From: Mycoplasmopsis canis PG 14
GTDB lineage: Bacteria; Bacillota_I; Bacilli_A; Mycoplasmatales; Metamycoplasmataceae
Assembly (NCBI RefSeq): GCF_001553195.1
Contig: NZ_CP014281.1
Location: 310,001-374,000, forward strand
Length of the DNA stretch: 64,000 nucleotides
Direction: 5' to 3'
The notes under the pieces were generated by a model. That model did no database searches. It had not been told where the DNA came from and worked only from the letters and a program-made list of their open reading frames with translations. Position numbers and translations under genes: made by a program. Numbering within the stretch: the first letter of the stretch is position 1; each line of letters opens with the position of its first letter. Positions 48,212 through 58,512 of the stretch are shown one piece after another.

Positions 48212-50038
48212 CTATTTAAATATTTTCTTTCCTAATTTTGTTCATTCTTGAACAAGGTCCTCTATATATTGGAACCCTTCATCATAAAATTTGTCATCAT
48301 TTAAGTCCACACCAACTTTTTTTAATATTTCAATTGGGTAATCATTCCCTCCAGCGCTTAAGAAGTTTTTAATATAATTATCTAAAGCTTCTTTACCATA
48401 ATTTTTATATTGTTTAAAGAAGTATATCGCAACTAACTGTCCTATAGCATACTTATAAACATAAAAACCATAGTAGTAATGAGGGACGTAGATTGATTGA
48501 ATTGTGTTTTTAATTGAATAACTGATTTTATCTTTTAAACTGTATTTTTTTGCATTTTCGAAATATGTTTTACTAATTGAATCATAACTCGAATTAATTT
48601 TTCCTTCTTGAATACCTTTATATAAGTCATATTCATAATTAGATCACATAACTTGTTTTAAGACAGTTCCGTTAAATCCGCTTATGATACTATCTAGAAT
48701 ATTGAATTTTAACTTATCATTCTTTGAATTTTTTAATAAATAATCAAATAACATTAATTCATTAAATATAGACGCTATTTCAGCAAGGAAAATAGGATAA
48801 CTAGCATTGTTAATATCATTATGTTTATCTGAATAATATGAATGCATCGAATGACCTAATTCATGCGCAAGTGTTTCTACACTTCTTAAAGTACCATCAA
48901 AGTTCATTAAAATGTATTTTTTATCAATACCATAAGTTCCGCCGATACTATACGCTCCGCCTCTTTTGGTTTTTGTACTCATATAATCAACTCAATTTTC
49001 AGTTAAAGCTTTATTAATTTGTTCTGAATATTCTTCACCAAATGGTTTTAAAGATTCTTTAACTAATTCATTCATTTCTTCAACTGAATAACTACTTTTA
49101 ACTTTAACAAGATCTCTCATGCTATCTCATTCATTAAAATCTTCTTTAAAACGTTTTTTGTAAAATATTTTGTAATTTTTTACATATTTCTTAATAATAT
49201 TTCTTTTTTCTGATACTTTATTAAACAATTTTAATAATGTTTTGTCGGTTACTTTATCATCAAATGTAAGCATATCGACTGCTGATTTATATTTTCTAAC
49301 TTTCGCAACTGTTACAAGCTTGTTGAAATGTTGAAACAATATTTCAGCAAAAGAGTCTTTATGTTTAATGTATCCGTCTCAAAAATTATTAAACGCTTGC
49401 TTCCTTACTTTTGAATCATCAGATTTCAAAAATTTAGTTCTATTTACTTTGTCTAATTTAACTTTCTTTCCGTTTTTAAGAGTTATATATCCAAAATCTA
49501 GTTCGCTATTACTCAAAATACTAAAAATAGAATGCGGATCAGGTTCTCCGATAGATGTTTCTAATAAAAATTCTTCTATTTTATCATCTAATTTATGGTC
49601 TTTTGATGCAATTAAATCTTCAATGTCTCTTTTATATAATTTTAGTCTTGAATCTTCTTTCCATTTTTTCATTTTTTCAATATGGATAAAAAATCTATTT
49701 GTTTCAGAACCAAATTCTTTACTTAATTCATGGCTTTTTAGTTCAAAGTCTTTACTTAATTTGATAAAGTCCGAATTTACTATATCTGTATTTTGATTAT
49801 TCGATATGTAATTGTCAATTTTATTTGAAATTAGCTCTTGTTTCTCTGCTAGTTCTATATCTACCAAATACTCTTCAATTGAATTAAATTTTGAGTCCTT
49901 TATATTTATTCTTTGTTTCATTATTTTTTCATATTCATCAATTCAATAATGAATACTCTTGCCCTTAAGAATATCATCTAAATCTCATTTATATTTTGAT
50001 GGCACTTCTTTATGGTTCTTATATTGCTTTACTTCCAT
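48212..50038 (-). CDS. pepF: Oligoendopeptidase F (M3 family)
   Basis: 608 residues, usual family length. The zinc site HELGHSMH lies at about 392-399 and the third ligand Glu in [11 protein letters not shown], as in M3 metallopeptidases; [14 protein letters not shown] is a conserved C-terminal stretch. It cuts imported peptides of roughly 7-17 residues in the cytoplasm. AGGAGGAAAG precedes the ATG at 50038. It is the first gene after the leader RNA and is followed by oppA-F, so uptake and cutting of peptides share a transcript. Confidence 0.95.
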
Positions 50039-50060
50039 CTTTCCTCCTTACATAAATACG

Positions 50061-50092
50061 AAAAAATCTTGTAGAGCACAAATCTACAAGAC
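50061..50092 (-). terminator. Attenuator-type terminator in the pepF leader
   Basis: CTTGTAG and CTACAAG arms (50068-50090) form a stable hairpin followed on the minus strand by a T6 tract. It lies between the riboswitch aptamer and the pepF ribosome-binding site, with no gene upstream that would need it as an ordinary terminator. Confidence 0.85.
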
Positions 50093-50160
50093 TTTATAAA
50101 TATAATTATTAATATAGTATATAAACCTATAACTAAGAATGTAATTTATAAGGAATGTAA

Positions 50161-50321
50161 ACCTATAGCTCCAATGGCTTTTGCCAAAGAGTAGAAATCT
50201 TTTATGATTTTCTACCAACACTTAATGTTGCCACATTAAGCATTTCGGCTTTTATACCCTTTCAATACTCTACGTATGCCTACTAAAGTATTTACTATTG
50301 TTAAAAGCTCCTCTATAGAAT
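50161..50321 (-). promoter_or_regulatory. Lysine riboswitch (L box) aptamer
   Basis: On the minus strand the leader contains the conserved pieces of the L box in order: ATAGAGGAGC at the 5' side, AATAGTA, TTGAAAGGGTATAAAAGCCGAA, GTGTTGGTAG, and TTGGAGCTATAGG at the 3' side. The stems also fit: P1 (TTCTATAG with CTATAGG), P2 (GCTTTTA with TAAAAGC, extended by AATACTTTA with TAGAGTATT), P3 (CTTAATGT with ACATTAAG), P4 (GTAGAAAATC with GATTTCTAC) and P5 (TGGC with GCCA). B. subtilis lysC and T. maritima aptamers show the same order. Lysine binding would stabilise P1. It precedes a terminator and pepF-oppABCDF, so abundant lysine would reduce peptide uptake and cleavage. The kissing-loop bases could not be confirmed by eye. 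Confidence 0.8.
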
Positions 50322-50460
50322 CATTCATAACAGATTTCTTTTAATCTGTTATGAATAACTTTTTTCAAACAGATTAATACTAAAACACACGAATGTTGAT
50401 AATAAACATCGCACGGGTGATATTGGTAATAATCATGTTCTTTCTGTTTTTCATGGGAAA

Positions 50461-50489
50461 ATTATAACACAAAATAATGAGACAAAAAA
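50461..50489 (-). promoter_or_regulatory. Promoter of the riboswitch-pepF-opp transcript
   Basis: An extended -10 (TGTTATAAT, hexamer at 50461-50466) lies about 140 bp upstream of the aptamer; the -35 region at 50484-50489 is only a T6 run. The same GTGTTATAAT occurs in front of the tracrRNA. Confidence 0.65.
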
Positions 50490-50511
50490 TTTTTTAATAT
50501 ATAATTTTTAT

Positions 50512-53043
50512 ATGAAAAATTTAAGTAGATTTTTTGACTTTAAATCGACAGAAATGCGTATTGCTGAAAAAGCCTTGAATAGAATTAATAAATTAGAAAG
50601 TATTGTTTCTAAGTTTACAGATGAAGAATTAAAAGCTAAAACTTTATTTTTTAAAAGTCTTTTAAATGAAGGATATACTTTAGAAGATATTAGAGAAGAT
50701 GTTTTTGCAGTAGCTCGTGAAGCAACTAAAAGAATTTTAGGAAAAAGACCATATGATGTTCAAATGTTAGGTGGTCTTTTACTTGATTTAGGTTCTGTAG
50801 CGGAAATGAAAACCGGTGAAGGAAAAACAATTACTTCTATAGCTCCAGTTTATTTAAACGCATTATTAGGAAAAGGTGCCATCGTATCAACCGTTAATGA
50901 ATATTTAACAGAGCGTGATGCAAAAGAAATGGGTGAAGTTTTCCAATTCTTAGGATTAACTGTAGGTATCAATAAAGCTCAGTTAGACCCAAATGCAAAA
51001 AGAGCTGCATATGCATGTGACATAACCTATTCAGTTCACTCAGAGCTTGGATTTGATTATCTTAGAGATAACATGGTTTCTGATAAAAGAGAAAAAGTTC
51101 AAAGAGGTTTACAGTTTTGCTTAATTGATGAGGTTGATTCAATATTAATCGATGAGGCTAAAACCCCTTTGATTATTTCTGGTGGTGAACAAGAGGATGT
51201 AACGACCTATTTCTCTGCAGATCAATTTGTTAGAACTTTATCTTACCAAGACTATATCATTGATGAAGAAACTAAAGCTGTTGCATTAACACACTCCGGA
51301 ATTAAAAAAGCAAATGAATTTTTTAATACACCTAATATTTACAATATTGAGAATAGTGAAAAAATACATTTAATTCAAAACGCTTTAAGAGCCCACAAAA
51401 TCATGAAAATTGATGTTGAGTATATCGTAAGAGAAGGTAAGATTGAACTTGTTGATTCATTTACTGGTCGTATAATGGATGGACGTAGTTATTCAGAAGG
51501 TCTACAACAAGCAATTCAAGCTAAAGAGCAAATTGAAATAGAACCTGAAACCAAAACTCAAGCAACAATTACATATCAAAACTTTTTCAGAATGTTCAAG
51601 AAACTTTGTGGTATGACAGGAACCGGAAAAACAGAAGAACAAGAATTTATTGATATTTATAATATGCGTGTCAATGTTGTTCCTACAAATAAACCTATTG
51701 CTCGTATTGATGAACCTGATTCTATTTTTTATGATTCAGAAGATAAATGAAATGCAGTTGTTGAAAAAGTCGCTCAATTATACGTTAAAGGTCAACCAGT
51801 ATTGGTTGGTACTTCACAAATTGAAGATTCTGAAATTTTACATAAATTACTACTTAAAAAAGGTGTGCCACATACAGTACTTAACGCAAAACAAAACGCT
51901 TCTGAAGCTGAAATAATTTCAAAAGCTGGGCAACCTAAAGCTGTAACAATTGCCACAAACATGGCAGGACGTGGTACCGATATAAAGCCTACACAAGAAG
52001 CAATTGCGCTTGGTGGTTTATATGTATTAGGAACCGATAAAGCTGAGTCACGTAGAATTGATAACCAATTACGTGGGCGTTCAGGTCGTCAAGGTGATGT
52101 GGGAACAAGTAAATTCTATGTTTCTTTAGAAGACCAATTAATTAAACGTTTTGCGACTTATGAAGCTTTTCAAGAAGCATATTCAGATCAAAAAGGTAAA
52201 GAAATTACAAGTAAGACCTTAAGACTTCAATTTAATCATGCTCAAAAGAAAATTGAAGGTTTTAATTACGATTCAAGAAAATCAGTTTTAAATTATGATG
52301 ATGTTATTAGACAACAACGTGATTTAATTTACGCACAACGTGATTTAATATTAGCAGCAAATGATGTTGACTTTATTTTAAAAAGAATGTTTATGTCAGC
52401 TGCCAAATCTATCGTTAGAAATGGTGAATATTACTTACATAATAATTATAACTATGATGCTTTAGTAAGTTTCTTAAATGAAAATATTGGAAAATTGGTT
52501 TCTTTTGAATTTAACATATCTGATATTGTTAAAGTACACGAAAGCGATTTACCTGAATATATTGCAAACATAATTCTTTCATTATATGAAGAGTGAACAA
52601 AAAATGCAAATATAAGCAATAACAAAGAAGATATAGCATACATGCAAAAAGAACGTATATTATCTGTTTTAGACAAAAAATGACAAATACAAATTAATCG
52701 TATGGACAAATTGCGTTCAAATGTTAACTTGGTTCAATATTCACAAAAGAATCCTTACCAAGTTTATACTGAAGAAGGAACTAAATTATTCGAAGCAATG
52801 TTAGATGATATTGCATATGAAGTAATGATTTTAATTTTTAGCAATAGAATGGGTAAAAAATCATTAATAACAAAAGAAATCAAGAATGATCCTTTATTCC
52901 ATACAGTTATGAGTGTATTTAACTTTAATACTAATCAAAGTATTGAGGAATACGAAAAAGAAGTTCTTGAAAAATATAAAATCGTTAGAAAAAGATATGA
53001 TGAAATCGAAATAGAAAAAGCAAACAGAAAAGCTGAAAATTAA
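50512..53043 (+). CDS. secA: Preprotein translocase ATPase SecA
   Basis: 843 residues. Walker A MKTGEGKT (about 99-106), LIDEVDSILIDEA, GTSQIEDSEILHKLL, NMAGRGTDIKP and RRIDNQLRGRSGRQGD are SecA motifs in order. Three TGA Trp codons are read through. It drives protein export through SecYEG. The usual Cys-rich zinc tail is absent; the chain ends in a charged helix (IEIEKANRKAEN). The start has no clear ribosome-binding site and is divergent from the pepF leader. Confidence 0.96.
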
Positions 53044-53113
53044 TTTATTATGTTTTATTTATAAATAGAATATAATTTAAATACATTTAAATAAAACATT
53101 CCTAGGAGTTAAT

Positions 53114-53509
53114 ATGAGAAAAGATAAAAACAATTTAAGAATAGCAAGACGTCATGATATTAGTATTAAACCTGAAGAAGAAGGAATGAGATATAAAAGA
53201 TTTATGGGAGATAAAATAAATATGGAAAATGTATATCGTCCAGTTGGTGGATCATGCTGCGGTGGAAATTGCGCAGCTAACAAAAATGCTAACTTACTTT
53301 TAAAACACAAACAAGCTGTTAAAATGGAAAAACCAATGGTTATTGAAAAAGAAGCTCCGGTTGTAAAACAAGAAGTTGTTATGAAACCTGCAGCTACAGT
53401 TGTAAAACCAGTTGAAAAGAAAGTTGTGCAAGAAGTTAAACCTAAATTATTAGATTTAAATGATTTAGCAAAAAAATTCGCTGACTTTTTTAATGAATTA
53501 GTTAAATAA
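53114..53509 (+). CDS. Small conserved-looking protein with CCGGNC motif
   Basis: 131 residues behind AGGAG. A basic N-terminus (MRKDKNNLRIARRHD) and a central GGSCCGGNCAAN motif with three Cys are followed by a Val/Lys/Pro-rich repetitive linker (about 75-112) and a C-terminal amphipathic helix (LLDLNDLAKKFADFFNELVK). No signal peptide. The Cys cluster could bind metal or form a disulfide. It lies between secA and its own terminator. Function unknown. Confidence 0.7.
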   Translation: MRKDKNNLRIARRHDISIKPEEEGMRYKRFMGDKINMENVYRPVGGSCCGGNCAANKNANLLLKHKQAVKMEKPMVIEKEAPVVKQEVVMKPAATVVKPVEKKVVQEVKPKLLDLNDLAKKFADFFNELVK

Positions 53510-53517
53510 TTAAAAAA

Positions 53518-53553
53518 CTAAAGAACCATAATAATTTCATGGTTCTTTATTTT
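53518..53553 (+). terminator. Terminator after the Cys-motif gene
   Basis: AAAGAACCAT pairs with ATGGTTCTTT around a 9-nt loop, followed by ATTTTT. Confidence 0.85.
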
Positions 53554-53574
53554 TGATAAAAACAAGGAGAAGAA

Positions 53575-55193
<1,619 letters not shown>

Positions 55194-55194
<1 letters not shown>

Positions 55195-55871
55195 TGAATA
55201 GATTCTTTGTAAATGAAAAACATGAAAATTATTTTATTTTAAACAAAGAAACGCTTAAACACTTAAGTGTCATAAGGATTGGTGACAATCCTTTTATTTG
55301 TGTTTATGATAAAAAATTTTATAAATGTATTTTAGAATTTGATAAAGCTAAAATAATTGATGAAATTAATGAAAACCATGAATTTAAACACGAAGTTGTT
55401 GTTGCTATTTCTTTAATTAAATACGAAAGATTTGAATGAGCACTTCAAAAACTAGTTGAATTAGGAGCTACAAAAATAATTCCCATGGTTACCGAGTATA
55501 CTAATGGCGAATTATATAAATTCAATAAATTTGAAAAAAAACTAGAAAGATTTCAAGCTATTTTGCAAAATGCAGCTGAGCAATCATTCAGAAACATTAT
55601 CCCTGAATTAACGAATTTACACAAATTCGAAGATGTAACAACAATGGAGGGATATAAAAAAATAATTGCTCATGAAAAGCAAGATGAATCAGCTTCGATT
55701 GAAAATAATATTGATTCTAATGTTTTATTCTTAATCGGGCCTGAAGGCGGATTTTCTAATAATGAAATAGAAACTGCCTTAAAAAGTAACGTTAATTGTG
55801 TTTCTTTAGGAAAAAGAATTTTAAGAGCAGAAACTGCGGCCATTTATATGATTTCAAAGGTTAAAATTTAA
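55194..55871 (+). CDS. rsmE: 16S rRNA m3U1498 methyltransferase
   Basis: 225 residues. SPOUT-fold methyltransferase: KYERFEWALQKLVELGATKIIPMVTEYT, LFLIGPEGGFSNNEIE (SAM loop) and SLGKRILRAETAAIYMI are the RsmE motifs. It methylates U1498 of 16S rRNA. The start overlaps the ABC-F stop (TAATG), pairing two ribosome-related genes. Confidence 0.95.
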
Positions 55872-55872
55872 A

Positions 55873-55903
55873 AAACATTCAAATTAAATTGAATGTTTTT
55901 TTT
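55873..55903 (+). terminator. Terminator of rsmE
   Basis: AAACATTCAA pairs with TTGAATGTTT around a 6-nt loop, then a T tract. It ends 5 bp before the last (degenerate) CRISPR repeat. Confidence 0.85.
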
Positions 55904-55907
55904 AAAA

Positions 55908-56405
55908 TTTATTGTTTATCCAAATATTGTACAACACTAAAACAAAAACTAATATGAATATGCGGATTATTCGGTTATTGTTTACCCAAATATTGTACAA
56001 CACTAAAACCATTGTCCGGGATTACTTGCTTTGTTAAATGTTATTGTTTACCCAAATATTGTACAACACTAAAACCCACTTTTGGGAAAATGTGAGACTT
56101 TGAAGGTTATTGTTTACCCAAATATTGTACAACACTAAAACGCGTGTTTTTCATTAATTACAAAAAAATAAGTTATTGTTTACCCAAATATTGTACAACA
56201 CTAAAACTTTTTTGGTCTTAATTTTTCATCTTTCACGGTTATTGTTTACCCAAATATTGTACAACACTAAAACAATAAAATTGAAATTAATTTTTGAATG
56301 ATTGTTATTGTTTACCCAAATATTGTACAACACTAAAACCATAGAATTTTGAAATACTTCACAAAAATAGTTATTGTTTACCCAAATATTGTACAACACT
56401 AAAAC
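55908..56405 (-). CRISPR. Type II-A CRISPR array, 8 repeats and 7 spacers
   Basis: Eight 36-nt repeats start at 55908, 55974, 56040, 56106, 56172, 56238, 56304 and 56370, with seven spacers of exactly 30 nt. On the minus strand the repeat begins GTTTTAGTGTTG and ends GGGTAAACAATAAC. The copy at 55908-55943 differs at two positions, as is common at the trailer end, so the leader end is near csn2 and crRNAs run on the minus strand. The repeat pairs with the anti-repeat at 58441-58466. Only 15 bp separate the first repeat from the csn2 stop, so leader signals must lie within the csn2 3' end. Confidence 0.97.
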
Positions 56406-56420
56406 CTCATTACAAAGAAT

Positions 56421-57176
56421 TTATTTTAAAAATAAAGCTTTTTTCATATTTTCCATTGTTTCTTTTGTGTAAATAAGTTCAGGATTAACGTTATCAAACG
56501 GTTTTTGAAAATATTCTTCAATGAAATATTCAAAAACGCTCTCATTATCTATATTTTTTAACGTATATAGATTTTCATCTACAAAATTTGTTAATAATAC
56601 CTCTGAAGAGCTTTTAATTATATTAAACGAATTATTGGTCATTACTATAATGTTGAAGTCATTTGAAAATTCTGTTAAAAGAGATAGACTTATATCATCC
56701 ATATCTTTGATTATTATATTTTGTTTTTCTGCTTGTGATATGTTTCTTAAAAAACTGTATAACAAACTTGATGTTATAAATTCTTTTGTTTTAATATCAA
56801 ACATTGACTTAAATAGTTTACTAGTTGATTCATTTATATTAACCAGATCGTAACCTATCTTTTTATTCACTTTATTGGCAATATTTTGTAAGTAATTTTT
56901 GTTAATTAATTTATCAGTATCTAAATTATGCTCGCCAATAATTTTGTTTAATATATTTTTATTTGTAAAACTATATAACGAATCTAATGTTGTTAGAGGT
57001 GAAATTATCATAAAGTCTTCTATACTAATTTCGTTACCACCTATATTAAATACCTTTCTATTATCATTCTCATATTCATAAAGTTTTCTCAAATAAGCAG
57101 TTGTATTATCTACATTTATACAAGCTACTCCCGAAAAATTTTCAATCAATTTATTGTGTATTTGTATTTTTAACAT
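56421..57176 (-). CDS. csn2: Csn2-family adaptation protein (type II-A)
   Basis: 251 residues. Position after cas2 and next to the array, length and pattern (NFSGVACINVDN, EISIEDFMIISPLTTLDSL, NIIIKDMDDISLSLLTEFSNDFNIIVMTNN) fit Csn2, the ring protein that holds DNA ends during spacer uptake. Sequence divergence is high, so the call leans on context. It starts 2 bp after the cas2 stop. Confidence 0.82.
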   Translation of the reverse strand: MLKIQIHNKLIENFSGVACINVDNTTAYLRKLYEYENDNRKVFNIGGNEISIEDFMIISPLTTLDSLYSFTNKNILNKIIGEHNLDTDKLINKNYLQNIANKVNKKIGYDLVNINESTSKLFKSMFDIKTKEFITSSLLYSFLRNISQAEKQNIIIKDMDDISLSLLTEFSNDFNIIVMTNNSFNIIKSSSEVLLTNFVDENLYTLKNIDNESVFEYFIEEYFQKPFDNVNPELIYTKETMENMKKALFLK

Positions 57177-57178
57177 AA

Positions 57179-57484
57179 TTATAATTCTATATATTTCTCC
57201 TTTTCATTCACAAGTTCGTTATGTGACTTTTGACCTGTTAACATATCCATTTTTTTATATTGTTCTTCAGTTAACATAAATACTCTAATATTTGCTCTAT
57301 AAGGAAGTCTACTCTTAACTTTATTCATTTCATACTTGTACATAGTATGTGAGCCTATACACTTAGTATAAACCGAATATTGCAACATATAATACCCAAG
57401 TGATATCAAATGATTTCTAAATTTACTTGAACTTTCTTTATAACTATCATCATTATAAATATCGTACATTAATATTATCCTCAT
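57179..57484 (-). CDS. cas2: CRISPR-associated Cas2
   Basis: 101 residues from ATG 57484, 10 bp after the cas1 stop. MRIILMYDIYND is the Cas2 N-terminus with the conserved Asp, and SYYMLQYSVYTK-like segment (LGYYMLQYSVYTKCIG) and NIRVFMLTEEQYKKM complete the ferredoxin fold. A TTG 8 codons upstream is a poorer start. It forms the spacer-integration complex with Cas1. Confidence 0.93.
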   Translation of the reverse strand: MRIILMYDIYNDDSYKESSSKFRNHLISLGYYMLQYSVYTKCIGSHTMYKYEMNKVKSRLPYRANIRVFMLTEEQYKKMDMLTGQKSHNELVNEKEKYIEL

Positions 57485-57494
57485 TTGTCTTGTT

Positions 57495-58373
57495 TTAACT
57501 CCATTCAATTATAAAGTCCTCGCATATAAGATTATTATTAATAACACTTTTTACTATTTTATCAATATATTCATTAACTGATAATTTTGTGTTTTTGATT
57601 GCTATTTTTTCTTCAAACATACAAAACAAATCTTTTTTGAATAAAATAAAATCCTTTTTACCATATATATAAATGTGTGTGTAAACTAGCTTATCAATTA
57701 GCGCCCTAAGAGGTTCCATTAGATCACAAGAAAGAGCAAAATGATTATTAAAACTTTTGTGAAATATCCCTATTCTATTGTCTAATCCATTTTTTATAAT
57801 CGACCTAGATACATATGTCATCAATACTGTATAACCATAATCCAAAAATGTATTTATAATATTTTCATCATCTCTAGAAAAATTTGCTCCGTACAATATT
57901 TTAAAAGATAACTTTGCTGCATGACCTTCACAGTTTGATCTATCATTAATTAAAACCGATTCATAATACTTTATAAGTTTATCGATTTCTTCTTCAGAAG
58001 TTATATCTAAATAATAAATAAGCTTAGTATAATTTACTATTTTAGTTTTTATTATTTCTCTTCAAACAAAACCCTTAAAATCCTTACTTCAATTGATTTG
58101 ATTTAAAAAATTTTTATTTGAATAATACCCTTGAATCGGAGAAATTTGGACAGTGGGTTTAAATTTTGAATCACATATAATAATATTTACGTTTTGTGCT
58201 ACTAATTCGTTTAATAAGGGAACGGAAATGTTGCATCTTGGATTCGATACTAAAACAGTGTCAATTTGACTTATAGGTACTATTATTCTCTTTTCATTAC
58301 TTTTTACTATTAAAGAATTTAAAAAATATGAAATATATTCACTTTGTGAAATTTCTAAAACTTTTTTCGACAT
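57495..58373 (-). CDS. cas1: CRISPR-associated Cas1 integrase
   Basis: 292 residues. ISQIDTVLVSNPRCNISVPLLNELVAQNVNIIICDSKFKP is the N-terminal domain; NDRSNCEGHAAKLSFKILYG and FALSCDLMEPLRALIDKLV carry the metal-binding Glu, His and Glu/Asp of the integrase. The ATG at 58373 has no ribosome-binding site: the U tract of the tracrRNA terminator lies directly before it. Expression thus needs read-through of the tracrRNA terminator or another start mechanism. Confidence 0.93.
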
Positions 58374-58374
58374 T

Positions 58375-58406
58375 AAAAATAAAAAAACTGAAAGCTACGC
58401 TTTCAG
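58375..58406 (-). terminator. tracrRNA terminator abutting cas1
   Basis: CTGAAAGC and GCTTTCAG pair around GTA, followed by T7-A-T5, which runs up to the cas1 ATG at 58373. Confidence 0.85.
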
Positions 58407-58477
58407 CAATTACGGCAGCAATTAAGCGCCTTGATTTAGGATGTACAATATTTGGGTAAACAATAATTAATTTGTAC
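58381..58477 (-). ncRNA. tracrRNA
   Basis: Transcribed on the minus strand between cas9 and cas1. The anti-repeat (58441-58466) is complementary to about 23 bases of the crRNA repeat. It is followed by a nexus-like part (AAATCAAGGCGCTTAATT, GCTGCCG) and a terminator hairpin CTGAAAGC/GCTTTCAG (58388-58406) with a T tract. Start near 58477 is set from the promoter. Confidence 0.9.
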
Positions 58478-58483
58478 TTAAAT

Positions 58484-58512
58484 ATTATAACACATTATTT
58501 TTGTTTATTCAA
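58484..58512 (-). promoter_or_regulatory. tracrRNA promoter
   Basis: TTGAAT (58507-58512) and TATAAT (58484-58489) with a 17-bp spacer and an extended TG motif on the minus strand. The -35 box lies over the cas9 stop codon. Confidence 0.85.

Noticed and set aside
50061-50470. RNase P RNA, tmRNA or T-box leader in the gap between pepF and secA
   Set aside because: No RNase P core (GAGGAAAGTCC), no tRNA-like ends for tmRNA and no TGG-ACC T-box sequence; the L-box core fits instead.
55908-56405. A -10-like TACAAT inside each CRISPR repeat as an internal crRNA promoter
   Set aside because: No correctly spaced -35 and no TG extension; spacer contexts differ, so there is no consistent promoter.
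57485-57508. TTG start for Cas2 eight codons upstream
   Set aside because: It overlaps cas1 and adds residues not seen in Cas2; MRIILMYDIYND is the normal N-terminus.
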